Positions 21,362 through 33,727 are shown, numbered from the stretch's first letter. The stretch: 64,000 nt of DNA from Leptasterias polaris (GCA_037783415.1 JAZGTN010000044.1:4535501-4599500), one strand, 5' to 3'. The notes: generated by a model from the sequence alone, not told the origin. Numbers and translations are program-made.

Positions 21362-22559
21362 AGTGCAGTATATACTGCACTACTCGGAAACTGAGATGAC
21401 TTAGGTTGGAGTGTACTTTTGAAAAACCTTTTCAGAGACAGCTTTTCATCGATTCATGTTTTGATATACCAAATACCGGTTCGTCACGCTAAGTTTCATG
21501 ATACAAGTACACAATTAAGGCTTATTGTACCTCTCAATGGTTTTATATCGCATGACTGCATGTCTATATAGGCCACCACACCAATGTTGATGGTTTATGT
21601 TTGCCATAAATAATACAATATTAAAACTATCATGTATCTCGTAGCTCATTGTTAAACCTCATAAGTGCAACAGCTTCACTGTTCACTTTACATGTCCTTT
21701 AAAGGGACCCGTACGTAAATGTATTTTTCTTTTGGACGAACGGTAGGCCTACCAACATAATTATTCACGGCATGGTGGTACCCCTATTATTGTGTCTTCC
21801 ATTGTGTGCTTGGAATCTCAGGCCATCTTTAGAGGATTTTAAGGGGGATCGTTGTGTTCAAGAGGAAAATAGAGTGTTAATGTATGGGAACATTGGGGAT
21901 ACCCTGCCCCATAACGGGCAACCTTTGCAAGCCGTGTCTTTTATTATAGTATGTTCCCCAAATCAGTAGCGAGCTATTGCCCACATCCCGTTGATTGGCG
22001 GCGCTGCGCCACAAACGGGTGTAGGCCTACCTGCATGTTAGAACGGACAATATTGTAGTGGTTGTGCACACAATGCAACTTGCACACAAAAAGGAACACC
22101 TGCCTCAATCATGTTTACCAGATATTTTGTTAACACTCTTTCGGTTGTTAACACTCTTTCAACTTGTTTATTTTACACTCTCGACCCACAAGGCAGTTCA
22201 GTTTGTTATTATATAAAATGAGTTCAATATTTATATAAAACAAATGTTAAATTTCTCGACCCTGGCAGCAGTATTTCAGGCGGATTTTTCTTCTTTTTAA
22301 ACGATTGTTGTTCGTATGAACTTTATGATAAGTGAAGCTTTAGATTGAAACTAACATTTCGCAGTAACCATCAATCACATATACTTCATGTATAAGGTTC
22401 AAAACCAATTTCATGCATAGCCGCTTCTTTTACGTTTTGTATAGCCGCTTTGTTGCAGCATGGAGGTATAACAAAGCAAACTCCCACACATGACGTCCAA
22501 GTATTGTCATTTTGACGCACGCCGTCAACCGGCAGAAGTATTTCTAGTTTTTCAAAACC
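21362..22559. other. No gene seen; one shared short repeat
   Basis: GTGTTAATGTATGGGAACATTGGGGATACC near 21875 recurs as a variant at about 27250, indicating a dispersed repeat. A GTTAACACTCTTTC direct repeat is at 22130-22150. No exon is supported. Confidence 0.4.
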
Positions 22560-22952
22560 TTAAAGAAACACGTTGCCTTGGATTGGGCAAGTTGGGGCTA
22601 TGAAAAGCGTTTGAAACAGTTTGTTATGAAATGCGTATGGTTAGAGAGATGTTTTAGAAGTATAGAATATAATGATCCACACAAATATGACAAGAAATTG
22701 CGTGGTTTTTCTATTACATCTTTAACTAACACGGCCCGCCATTTTGTAGAGCCAAATTTTTGACTCCACAAAATGGCGGACCGTGTTAGTTCGCAAAGTA
22801 AAAGGAAAAACACGCAATTTCGAGGCATGTTTGTGTGGATCATGGTACTCTATTTTAAAAACATCTTTCTAACCATATGCATTTCATAACAAACGGCTTC
22901 AAACGCTTTTCATAGCCCAACTCGCCCAATCCAAGGCAATGTGTCCCTTTAA
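22560..22952. mobile_element. TTAA-flanked 393-bp foldback MITE, both arms intact
   Basis: TTAAAGAAACACGTTGCCTTGGATTGGGC mirrors the right end GCCCAATCCAAGGCAATGTGTCCCTTTAA. Arms of about 190 bp meet near 22755 (GCCATTTTGTAGAGCC / CACAAAATGGCGGACC). Related arms lie at 3951-4170 and about 47450-47660. Confidence 0.88.
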
Positions 22953-24188
22953 GGTGGGGGCCAATTTTTTGGATCGCCAAGTACGAAAAATTAAGAAGTG
23001 TACAAATATCTAAATTACATTTAATTCATAAACAAACACATTATAAACAAGTTTAAATAGCATTCTCGTTAAAACAAATTTCGCTCAAGTACCTGTTTAA
23101 TATAAACATATCTACTTGCCTACGGCATATTGCCCCAGCCCCCCCCCCCCCCCACCCCCACACCACCTCACCATTTGAAATCTGGATTTTGGGGTTGGAA
23201 ATTTCAAGAGGTAAATGCTACATTTCATACGCTATAGTAATGTGATAATTTTGAAGTTTTTAAAACAATTTTTCCATTTAACAGTTGCCAGATTATCTTA
23301 TAAAAAATAGTAAATTACATAACAAAAGACGCTAAAGGAGCGAAAAAAGTCAACGGAAACTTGGCCAGAAATGCTTTAAAAAAAGGACATCGTTCGGTTT
23401 TTGTCAACGTAATGAAAATTTATCAACAAAATTATTAAGGCAGATACAATGAAAGTCAATTGTGAAAGTTGCAGTCGAACACATTATCTACTTGTGACAA
23501 ATATTGGGGGGAAAAAAAGTTAAATAATTTTCAACAACATCGAATTCATCCACGTTTTGCGAGGTGACAGCGGGTACCAACCGCATTTCTGCAGCTCAGT
23601 ATTCACAAACGAACACCACGGATATTCGAATCAGCAAAGGTCGCCTAAAGGGCCCCTTGAATTCTCGGTGCTATACACACTCTGTGGCAATGATGCTTCT
23701 CTGTTTTTCAACGGAGTTTTTTCCCTCAGTATAAATTACATAACACTTGCAATTGTTGCATAAACCAAACAAAATACACACTTACCCTTTCTAGTTTATG
23801 AATTTGGGTTGACAACTGACAACAAAAAACACAGTCCAATATCCAGAAATTCTTGTTGATTTGGAGACGATGTTTCCTACCTGAAGAGATCAAAGATGAC
23901 TGTCATGAAATCTTGCGTGTCACTGAGTTATCTGCAGTCATGCGTTGCGTGTGTGAAAATGGAACGTACAGTTCGCTGGTTTCCCCCTTGAATTTCCATT
24001 TGGGTCTGACACATCTATGATGACAGTTTTTTTAACTTTTGTCTTGACCCGGACAATTTTTAAAATGTATATATGTACTTTTGTCCGAAGATTTAAAATA
24101 AATAAATAATAAAATAAATTTATCGATGTCGTTGTAGAATTTCACTTTGACATTAATCAAATCAACCAGTGGTTTGATGACAAGTGCA
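22953..24188. other. No gene seen
   Basis: It includes a poly-C tract near 23140-23155. A segment near 23545-23610 (CATCCACGTTTTGCGAGGTGACAGCGGGTACCAA) is related to 56070-56115, a dispersed repeat. Confidence 0.4.
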
Positions 24189-26330
24189 CAGTGGTTTAAG
24201 ACCCAGACATCGGGTCCGAATTTTTTTTCTGAGATAAATACATATAATTGTTAACTTGAACATGAAGAACTAATTTTTAGTAAAAAAAATTGTTTTAAAA
24301 TTTGATCACCCTGTTTTTTAAGGAATTGCAGTTCGTATGTATAAAATGACATAAGTTTAAACAGCAAAAATCACACACCCTTTATTAAAAAAAGTATCTG
24401 GGAAGGCATATAAAAAATGTTTGAGAAAACAAATATTGTTTTTGAATTACCTTTATGAGAAACATTTCGAACTGAAGAAAATAAAATTTGGACTGAAGTG
24501 TTGATGATAGGGCAAAAATGCTTTGAAATCTTTGACAAAATGTCCTAAAATAAACTTTAAAAAACAAAAAAATCGTCATACATTTTCAAAATAAGCCATC
24601 AAAGGCCTGGATGAAATGCAAAAACTATGTAATATATTGATAGAGTAACCGTTCGTTGTGGCTAGAAATTCACGGTAAATTAGCGGAAATGAGGTTTTAC
24701 TCCCGAAAATGAGATTTTTCAGAACGCTGTTTTTAATGAAAAACGCCGTTTACGCGCGGAAAAATAGCGCCCTCTGTTGACTATAGATAGTCAATGCGAT
24801 GCAGCGTGCGGCTATTTTTAGTAGAATTGAAGCGGCCAACGTTTGTGTGCCTAACAACTGGATTGCAGAAAGGTAAGAATGTTTACCGTTGATAGTGTTT
24901 GCATATAAGATAACGTAAGTTAGGTTGATCTGAAGATGAGCATTTCAATAAATGTAGAAATATTGAGTAAAGTAAAACAAGTTTGCGAGCGTGTACTTCG
25001 CAAGGAAGTAACGCTAAAACAAAACCAAAAATGTACTCGGTAGTAAAGAGGCATTCTGCCAGACGTGATTTTCCAAGCCTATAAACTTTCAAAGATGTCT
25101 TTGTTTATATTTTCGAATGATACATAGCCTAAACTCCTACTTGAACCCGTAGTTTGCATAAATCTAGGCGATGTGAACCAGATGTTTTGGGGGGTTTATT
25201 TAAGAGGGGAGGGGGTGGCGGTTATTTTAATGATAGCGGCCGGCTGTAATAACTAGCTCTATTCTGATTACTATTATTAGTAGTAAAAGTTCGTATGTCT
25301 TTTATCTATTTCAAATAGCTGTTGCAGTTACAGATGGATCAGTCCAAAAACCCACCTTCTAATCGGGAGATCTTTGATAAATACATGAAAGGGAGATGGG
25401 TCGGCCGCATGAAGCCAAGCTTCCTAACAGTTGCTAGAGAAATAAGTGACTGCAATCTAAATGATAATTTTACAGAAGCGAAAATTTCACGACGGGTCGG
25501 GACATTGAGAGACAACTTTGTGAAGTTTAATAAATCCCCAACAATTCACTCAAAAGCCAAGGAGACTTTACATACGTCTCATGAAAACCTGTCATGGAGC
25601 CGAGGATATGAATTTATCGACTTTGTCCACGGACGTCAGCAACTCAGACGGACGAGTACAATAATAGCAGAATTGAGAAAAGAAGCGGAGGCAAGTGCTC
25701 CTGTAAACGACCACCACGTCCGTTAATGTCCCCCAAAAAGGCAAATTTCGGCCAACTGCAAACTGAGGATGAACTCTTCAATTTATTCCGGTGATAGTCA
25801 CTAATTGCGGAATCAGCGTGCCTAAAAACATTTCATCCTCATAACTTGATTAAGATTTATTTAAAATTTGATACGATAACGCAAAATATTCAAGCGTCTG
25901 TCAAACTAAAAATAACACACAGGACATAATTATATCATAGTTTCCTAAGCTGAACTTAAGAACAAATATTTGAAGCGGTAACAAATAAATTTTAAACCAT
26001 AAATTCTGATATCGTATTAAGTTTTGCCTTTATTCATCAACTTGATCGGAAAGCGTCGTCGCCGGAAAAAAGAATAATGCAGAATGTTATTCATAACCAC
26101 AAGAGGGCGCACTTTACTTTTTACTTGAATTGCGCCCTTTTTAGAAAGGGAGGTAATTTTAGACAAAATTATCGGAAAATGTATTTCTTTTGACGTTGAA
26201 ATGTTTCCTTCTAGTCCAGAAGAGGTATGTTAACATGCTTGGTAATTTTTATAAACTTTTGGACAATTGTTTGTACCGAAGTGTACCGAAGTGTACTGAT
26301 GTCTGGGTCATATAGGATTTTAAACCACTG
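24189..26330. mobile_element. hAT-like TIR element carrying a small spliced gene
   Basis: The left end CAGTGGTTTAAGACCCAGACATC mirrors the right end, which read on the minus strand is CAGTGGTTTAA, an 8-base insertion, then GACCCAGACATC. CAGNGG-type ends are typical of hAT. The flanks are similar (AAGTGCA versus AAGTGTGCA) but not an exact 8-bp duplication. The interior has an exon-intron structure and one 130-residue open frame, but no hAT transposase. Confidence 0.6.
25334..25726 (+). CDS. Unrecognised 130-residue basic protein inside TIR element
   Basis: The first ATG in the open frame is at 25334, directly after a splice acceptor (TTACAG|ATG, with an alternative GTTGCAG| at 25327). A plausible 5' non-coding exon ends at 24872 with donor GAAAG|GTAAGA, preceded by a TATA-like CTATTTTTAG. 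The product is about 130 residues, basic and predicted mostly helical, with GRWVGRMKPSFLTVAREI, SRRVGTLRDNFVKFNKS and LSWSRGYEFIDFVHGRQQLR. I do not recognise the family; a Myb/MADF-like DNA-binding role is possible but unproven. It lies between inverted repeats and could be an accessory transposon gene, a captured host gene or a decayed transposase exon. Confidence 0.5.
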   Translation: MDQSKNPPSNREIFDKYMKGRWVGRMKPSFLTVAREISDCNLNDNFTEAKISRRVGTLRDNFVKFNKSPTIHSKAKETLHTSHENLSWSRGYEFIDFVHGRQQLRRTSTIIAELRKEAEASAPVNDHHVR

Positions 26331-27940
26331 TGAAGTGTGCACTAAGGCCTTGATCTAATTGGCAGCACGGCTGCGAATGTTGCTAATTAAGGGTGTTGCT
26401 TGCTATGGGCAGTCTATACTACAACGCATGCTAACGCGGTGATCAAAACCGAAGCCGTATCCACTACAATTCAGAAACAGTCATAGTGTCTTTAATTGTG
26501 CGCTTGTGCGGTGTAAAATTGAAGGCAGGTTCCATCCCTATCGAGGTAATCGGAAATAAGGAGTTTTTTCAATGGCCTGAAAAACACTTTTCGATATCGG
26601 GGAAATAAAACCTTACAAGACTTACAATGTTAAATTTCTAGCAGATTTGCATTGTGGTCTTTTAGGCATTTATTTACATATATTACGTATTTTGTGTATC
26701 TTTTATTTATTATTTCCATTTCTATTTTTATTGCCATGCCTGTTTAGTTGGTGGCTTTTCCGTTGTTGGGATGATGGAATAAAATATAATAAAAATACGT
26801 GAGGCCCGGTTTTCTCCATTGTTGACTGGTACGACTACCAATGGTATTGCACGTAACGCTCTGATATTTTTTATGAGTTATTCGCTCTTTGCAAGGATCC
26901 GCCATGTGCGTGTAAAAGCCTCGACTTCATGCTTCATTTGTATTGTATTTGTGTATCTGTTTGGATGAAAGTGTCAATACATTACCGTGACATTACAGTG
27001 TTATATAATGCTTCACCGCTTTCCCCAATTCGAGGTTCTACACGCAAATGGCTGACTATGCAAAGGACGAAGGCCGAGTAACAACAAGTACTGCCGAGTA
27101 GTACTTTTGTACGAGTATTTGGTACCATCATTGATGCTCGATATAGGGCATCGTGTATCCAATGTGCTTTCATAAATGTGTGATTGAAATTTCAGGAATA
27201 CTTTCTAGGAGTTTCTATTAGGGGCGGGGTACTTCTGTATGAAAGGAAAATAGTGTGTTAAAGTATGGGAACATTGGGGGGTATCCTCCGGCCCATAAAT
27301 ACCCGGTTCTGATGGTAAACAGTTGGTCTGTCCGAAGAACCCATGCACCTAGCGGCCTTTGCATTGCGTAATACAGTGACAACAAATCGATTACACGTTT
27401 CTTTAGTCCATTTGGGATAACAATTGAAAAATAAACATTCGATAAGAATTGGCGACGGAATGTCCAATACCGCTAATGAATAACTGAATAATGTACCTAG
27501 TCTAAAGTGGGCGACGTCATGACGCTCATTTACGGCTACCGAATTCGGCAATGAGAAATCCACCATGGTTTATTTATTGCAGTGTAATTATAAAGTTGGC
27601 AAGGCGCATATGTATTAGGCTAGCGCAAGTTCGAAACCTGTACAAGGACTTACTTAGCGCTCAACATAATATACGAGAAAATTCAAGGCACAGTCAATCA
27701 GAGCCATGCAGTGAGCCAACTCTAACTGTTTGATTTGTTCTTAACTTTGACGGTTTTGGGAATGTTTTTAACGGAAGGTATAATGATATAAATGGGAATA
27801 AAAGAGTGTTATTGTAGGCTCGTGGCCGTGCGATAAGGGTCCTCCATGCATTCGGCAAGGTCCTCTATATCGCACGGCAACGACCCTGCCGGTTTTAAAC
27901 AGTCACCGCTCTCTTATACCCTAAATATTGTTGATCAGTC
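26331..27940. other. No gene seen; dispersed repeat fragments
   Basis: It contains the shared segment GTTAAAGTATGGGAACATTGGGG near 27255 (cf. 21875) and CGACCCTGCCGGTTTTAAA near 27880 (cf. CGAACCTGCCGGTTTTAAA at about 39522). No exon is supported. Confidence 0.4.
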
Positions 27941-27945
27941 TTACA

Positions 27946-29918
27946 TACCCAGGTAGCAAGCCCATATGGGCCAGAATATGGGCCCCATGTGGGGATAACC
28001 CATATGGGGCCCTGTGGATCCTGCACCCGGGATTCATATGGGGCCCATATGGGATGGCCCATAACCCATATGGGTCCCATATGGGGCCCACATGGGCCAA
28101 CATATGGGGCCCATATGGGTCCCATATGGGTTGGCCCAGATAACCCATCTGGGATACATCTGGGGCCCATCTGGGTTATCCCATATGGGCATTACCTGGG
28201 ATTCGTATGGGCATTCTGGACCAAAATGAGGGTCCCATATGTGGGTAGCGTACATATGGGGCCCATGTGGGGCCCATATGGGCCAGCCCAGATAGCCTTA
28301 TAATATATTCAAGTAATTCAAGTAATTATTTAATGTTAATGATAAGTCTAATTATATGAACGATTACATTACATGTATACTAATCTACAGTACCACTAAA
28401 TACAAACTATATTACTCATTTATAATATGGCGTATAAGTATATATACCTGTCCCTGCTTGGTATGTATTATATATATAGTCCACAAACTGAAGACTTACA
28501 GTCATGGTTAACAGTTTTTTAATTAAATATGTCATTATTTGAATTAGCTTGTTTTAAATGAAAGCGTCTAATTGTAAACTTTATGTATGTATTTTTCTTA
28601 TAAACGAATATCTTACAAAAAATTACAAAAACCACTTTACAGAGCTAAATTTCACTAAATTGTTTTTAAAATTAATCAAAAACACACTACTTCAATGCCC
28701 TGTCCCATAAATTTGCATATTGCCAATATGGGTTTGCCCAGGTCTTACCCATATCGTACCCATATGGGTCTTTGCATATTCTAACCCCAAAGTTTGCTTA
28801 GGTCGTGCTTATAGGATAACCAAATGAACCTTTTCATATCACTGCACACAAGGGATTGCTTAAAGGTAATTCCTATTCTTATGTGGCCCTTTCCATAAAT
28901 GTTTCATCCAAGTTTGTCCGGAGGAAATTACAAAATCCATTGGAAGGGTCATAAACCCTTGGGCTTGCTAAACTCTATTCTATTCTAAACTATAAAATTA
29001 ACCTCGTAATGGCCGAGGCCTTTCTTTGTGATATCTTTGCCCAGGTCTTTTTAATACCACCCATATGAGCCTTTCTGCCCGTATGGGATTGTCCATATTT
29101 TTCCATATTTGGTCTTTTGAATCTTCAGCCCATATGGGAATTAAATGCCCTTGTTTTCCCATATGATAACCACACGGGAGAATGTATATTTTGCCCATAT
29201 GGGCCAATTCATTTTGTGCCCACATGGGGCAATCCGTTGTTTTCCCCAAATGATACCCATATGGGACACTGCATATTTTGCCCATAATATTATGGGCTAG
29301 CCCATGTTTTCCCCATATGATACTCATATGGGCCACTGCATATTCTGCCCATATGGGAATGCCCATGTTCTCCCCATATGATACCCATATGGGACAATGC
29401 ATATTTTGCCCATATGGGATTTCCCACATTTTTCCCATATGATACCCATATGGGCCCTTGCATATTCTTCCCATATGGGCTAGCCCATGTTTTCCCCATA
29501 TGATACCCATATGGGCCACTTCATATTCTGCTCATATGGGATTGCCCACATTTTCCCCATATGATACCCATATGGGAATGCCCATGTTCTCCCCTTATAA
29601 TACCCATATGGGACAATGCATATTTTGCCCATAATTATGGGCTAGCCCATCTTTTCCCCATATGATACCCATATGGGCCACTGCATATTCTGCCCATATG
29701 GGATTGCCCATGTTCTCCCCATATGATACCCATATTGGACACTGCATATTTTGCCCATATGGGCTAGCCCATGTTTTTCCCATATGGGCCCCATATGGGA
29801 ATATTCCCCATAACCCACACCCATAAGGGCCCCATATGGGTACCATATGGGTTGGCCCAGGTCCATATGGCCCAGATATTTCCCATATGGGCCCCATATG
29901 GGCTTGCTACCTGGGTAA
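27946..29918. mobile_element. 2-kb TIR element packed with the palindrome CCCATATGGG
   Basis: The left end TACCCAGGTAGCAAGCCCATATGGG is exactly mirrored at the right end (CCCATATGGGCTTGCTACCTGGGTA). Between them I count about 29 exact copies of CCCATATGGG plus many one-base variants, in two clusters (27946-28290 and 28725-29918) separated by an AT-rich core (28290-28720). No target duplication was identified with confidence. Several frames are open through the repeats on both strands, but the peptides are low-complexity (G-P-I-W / M-G-P-Y) and not genes. Confidence 0.85.
29240..29790. repeat. About 61-bp higher-order tandem repeat
   Basis: The unit is CCCCATATGATACCC, then ATATGGGACACTGCATATT, then TTGCCCATATGGG, then a TAGCCCATG/TTGCCCATG block. 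The TGATACCC landmark falls near 29251, 29318, 29379, 29440, 29501, 29562, 29663 and 29725, mostly 61 bp apart, with one shortened unit at about 29598. Confidence 0.85.
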
Positions 29919-30490
29919 CTGAGTGAATAATGTTCTTTTGTGGGCGTTGCACTACCTTGTAATGCTGTGATACATGCGCGAGACATACGGAGTGTTGATG
30001 ATCACGACAAAGTGACCATTGATTGTCCAAAACCTTTCTTGGTATGCAGCACGGATGTCAATGACAAAGAATTCAAAATGTCCTCCTTTATTCATTTAAA
30101 GTTTTATTTGGCAACTACTTTCGTACATTTAAAGGCACTATGTTGTTTGTACGAAAGATCGCAACTCACCACAACTGGAGTTGTCCGGCATTGTGTCTTG
30201 CCGTATCACTGACTCGGGGATACTTCTGGCGTCGACGGTCCGGAGATCGAGAGTAATATTTCCTATCTCACACGGGCAGTCGGTGACTAATGGGTTAATG
30301 AAGGAAACTAATAAGACAGATTTATGAACTAACTGTTTTAAAATTCAGCAATAACTAGTAAATGAAACTCCAGGATAGTTTGAGATTACCCTTTTCCCTT
30401 TCAATTAGTAATTAGTCACTTTTAAGTTAACCATAAACAGCATTTTGTAAACACTCACACCAGTAGGTGATTGGCACTCACTATATATAC

Positions 30491-31047
30491 ACCAATTTCA
30501 TAGAGCTGCTTAAGCAGAAAATATTGCTTAACAATTGCCTGCTAAGCAGAAATGAGCAGGATACCATTCACAAATTGTACATGTGACATGGTAGTTTGGC
30601 TGGTAACCTTATTATGGCAAGCCAAATTTTGTTGTGCTTAGCTACTTTGTGTGCTTAAGGCACTGAACACGTTTGGTAATTACCCAAAATATATTTCAGC
30701 ATAAAAACTTACTTGGTAACGAGCAATGGAGAGCTGTTGATAGTATAAAACATTGTGAGAAACGACTCCCTCTGAAGTAACGTAGTTTTTGAGAAAGAGG
30801 TTATTTGTCACTAAAATATTAAAAGACTTCAGGAAGCCTTTTTAGGCATCTGAAAACACATACATTTTGTGCAACAAGGGTGTTTTTTCTTTCATTATTT
30901 TCTTGCAACTTCGATGACCAATTGAGCCCAAATTTTCACAGGTATGTTATTTTATGCATGTGTTGGGATACACGAAGTGAGAATACTGGTCTTTGACAAT
31001 TACCAAACGTGTCCAGTGCCTTTAAGCAGCTCTATGAAATTGGGCCC
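30491..31047. mobile_element. GGGCCCAATTTCAT-family MITE split by a TTAA element
   Basis: The left part CAATTTCATAGAGCTGCTTAAGCAG and the right part GCAGCTCTATGAAATTGGGCCC are the two ends of the family whose intact copy is at 61801-61993. The break falls precisely at a TTAA in GTGCTTAAGCAGC. Confidence 0.88.
30655..31025. mobile_element. TTAA-type MITE (GGCACTG family) inserted in another MITE
   Basis: TTAA at 30655-30658 and 31022-31025 flank GGCACTGAACACGTTTGG and its mirror CCAAACGTGTCCAGTGCCT. The host MITE's intact sister (61801-61993) has a single TTAA at this site, which shows that TTAA is the duplicated target. Confidence 0.92.
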
Positions 31048-31137
31048 TGTAGGCAACATTGCTTATTTTATTTTGCAGAAAGTACATCAGTGTGGGGTAA
31101 ATCCAAAAATGTTATTATTTATTCCAAATGCATTCAT

Positions 31138-31560
31138 TCATTCATGTCGCCCGCAGGCGGGACCCCCTACGGCGTTTCCAATCTTCTCTATCCTTTATAC
31201 AGGCAGCCAACTCTGATGTGGTCTCCGTCCCGGTATCTCTCCTCAGAACACCGACATAGCTCATCCTCTGTCTTCCCCTCCGCTTCACCCCATGAGTCGG
31301 TTCCCACAGCACCAGACGGCTTGCAGGTAGCTCAGGGTGTCTGTAGCAGTGCCCTGCCATGCCCATTCGCCTGTATGCGATCTTCTGTGAGATCCGAGGT
31401 AGCCTGCCGTAAAGGGTATTATTAGGCACGTGGTCTCTCCAGTCGATGTTGAGCACCATCCTCAACATTCTTGTATAACAACCGTCGAGGGACTTCTGAA
31501 GGGTCGTGGTTAAGGTCCAGCACTCACATCCAAATGCAAATATTACATCAAATAACCATG
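31138..31560 (-). mobile_element. 3' fragment of RTE-like non-LTR retrotransposon
   Basis: The minus strand encodes LRMVLNIDWRDHVPNNTLYG, then PRISQKIAYRRMGMAGHC, PASRLVLWEPTHG and RRGRQRMSYVGVLRRDTG. This is the characteristic region downstream of the reverse transcriptase in RTE/BovB-type LINE proteins. It ends at the (CATT)n-like TTCATTCATTCA at 31132-31145, which would be the element's 3' tail. Confidence 0.75.
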
Positions 31561-33229
31561 AATCAAATCCTTCACATACATCAAGTTAGAAAAAGATAAC
31601 AAACAGGTATTTAAAAAAAAGTTGATGTCTCATTTAGTTTATGGCAATTGGGAAAGTAAAATTAAGCCATGAAGTATAAACAAAAAATGTAAAAAATCTC
31701 AAATCTACAAAGAAAACCCGACATTAAAATCTGACCCGCATTTATTTACAGTTAAGAGTTTTGCCTACGTACTAGTTCAAGGTTCAACAATTGGCAATTG
31801 AGTGAGCTTTCCATTCTTATCCCAAGTGTTAATCTTGTTTCAAATTATTCGTACTGTATTTGTATAACAATTGTATTAACAAATGGTACTTTTGTTTTCA
31901 ATTAAATTGTGTAAATTAGATTATTTAGAAAGATTAGATTTCATACAAAAATAGTCTTCAATCAAAAATAGTCTTCATTACACTACAGTTTGTTTTTATT
32001 ACATGCACAAGACTTGCACAGTAGTAACATGAACAAACGAAAGGCTAACATAATTATTTTATGAAATAATAAATAACAAATTTCACCTATGGATTGGCTA
32101 ACGTTAATAATTGTTGTGTTAACTGTGGGCCCATAGGTACTGTCCTACACTGTTATTGTTCAGAGTGTAGTAAGTCCGGAGACAATGAATAAGAAGGCTT
32201 GACACCTTGTTTGGGGTTGCTCATGGCAGGCTCAAAATTACTCTGCAGATAAATTAAAATTATTATGTCAAGTTACAACCAATGCTAAAGATTACTTTCC
32301 CATAAGTAACCAAGTAAGCATAACATTTAGTTAGGCCAATCCATACAATGTGCACTTCATTATTTAATACCATGTGCTATTTTTTGTCAAACAATTGTTA
32401 CCCAATTTCACCCAACTTAAAACATTCTAACATCCTACTCACCAACCGATCCTCCTCTCTAGTTGTTAATTAAAATGGCTCCATACGGTGGGTATCCTCA
32501 CTCGCTTCCTCCACCCAAAATATTGGATTTACTCTCTCATATCTTTTCCCAAACGTGTAAACTTTTAGAACCCAACACAGAAAAGGACACAACAAATAGA
32601 CCCGACCGCTTAACCCAGCTAGTATTACTACGCTCCACATTGATTAATTACCAATCTCACCTATGAAGAGCTGAAGATTGAAAATAACATAGTGAATATT
32701 TGTACAATTATGCATAATTAATTTACATACCAGCAATGAAGACGAGATTGAGACTAAATTCTTTATAACATAAAATAATCCCAAAAGTTTTTTCCTTTTT
32801 ACATCCTTGCAAATTTGGATCAGTGCGACAATGCGTTAAGCACAACGGCGCCCTCTATCGGTCAACAAAATCATTCAACCAAACTTTCTATCAACAAAAT
32901 GCCATTACTAGCCCTTTTGAGATATGGTGGACACTGTATGAAATTTGCGGGTGTACACAGACAAATGAACCCAAACCTTTATAGTGTCATAGTATAGTGT
33001 CCGCCATATCGCAAAATGGCTTGTATTAAAATTTTGATTCATCACATAGGAATATATATATGAGCGAAGTTAAATGTGAACAAACATTTGAAATTCTATT
33101 CGCATTGTAGAGAAGTGCCCCCGCCCCCGAAAAATGTATGCATCCCCTTTAGCTAGGCCTACACCGCCACAATTTTAGTCAATAAGCAAATTAAATTGGT
33201 TACTAATTGATGGTGCGTTCGATTAGCTT
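31561..33229. other. No gene seen
   Basis: The stretch is AT-rich, with one small inverted pair (TTGAGATATGGTGGACACT at about 32918 versus AGTGTCCGCCATATCGCAA at 32996). No exon is supported. Confidence 0.4.
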
Positions 33230-33727
33230 CCCCCGGGGATCGGATGGGCGCACCACACCAAATAAGCCAGAATTCATGTGCCAAGCTACTTATCATCACA
33301 ACTTATTTTTAATTACAACGTTTTGGGGGTCATGCAATTAATAGATTGTGTAAATATAAGAATCTATCACAACCTGGGGGTTCGGTGCTTCAACTTTTGA
33401 GGAGACTGGATAAATATAGGCGTTAAAGTTGGCCCTATTTGACCGGGAAAGTGGAGAAGTGCTTCACGAAAACTGGCAGCAAGTCGGTTTTGGAAAAGAA
33501 AAAAAAAATCGTGTTTTTTTCTTCTGGGGTAGTAGTTAGCAAAAATTCCAAACGGCTGACCTGCCAAAAATTGAAAAGAATTCTGAAGTTCAGTCGTCCG
33601 AAAATATGTTTGCTTGGTTTTCAAGAGGCTGAGAGACTTACACGATTTTTTGAGTATTTTTGAATATTTATCATTTAGCATTGGTTCCTATGGGAGTTTA
33701 TTTAGTGTGGTGCACCCGGATGGGATG
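33230..33727. mobile_element. Candidate TIR element in RBM18 5' flank
   Basis: GGGCGCACCACACCAAATAA at 33243 mirrors TTATTTAGTGTGGTGCACCC at about 33699. The two mirrored blocks enclose about 450 bp of non-coding DNA ending under 200 bp before the RBM18 start codon. No target duplication was resolved. Confidence 0.5.

Noticed and set aside
27895..28303. Long open frames on both strands giving M-G-P-I-W / G-P-Y-G repeats
   Set aside because: They are produced by the CCCATATGGG repeat, which lacks stop codons in several frames; the peptides are low-complexity and there is no splice or start context.
27946..29918. CCCATATGGG as a CArG box (SRF/MADS site)
   Set aside because: A CArG box needs CC(A/T)6GG; here the centre is CATATG, so it does not fit.
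28998..29986. Overlapping minus-strand frames of 100-173 codons
   Set aside because: Same cause: the 61-bp decamer array is stop-poor. The frames overlap one another and match no domain.
31009..31425. 138-codon plus-strand frame
   Set aside because: It is the antisense shadow of the RTE-like LINE fragment and extends into a MITE.
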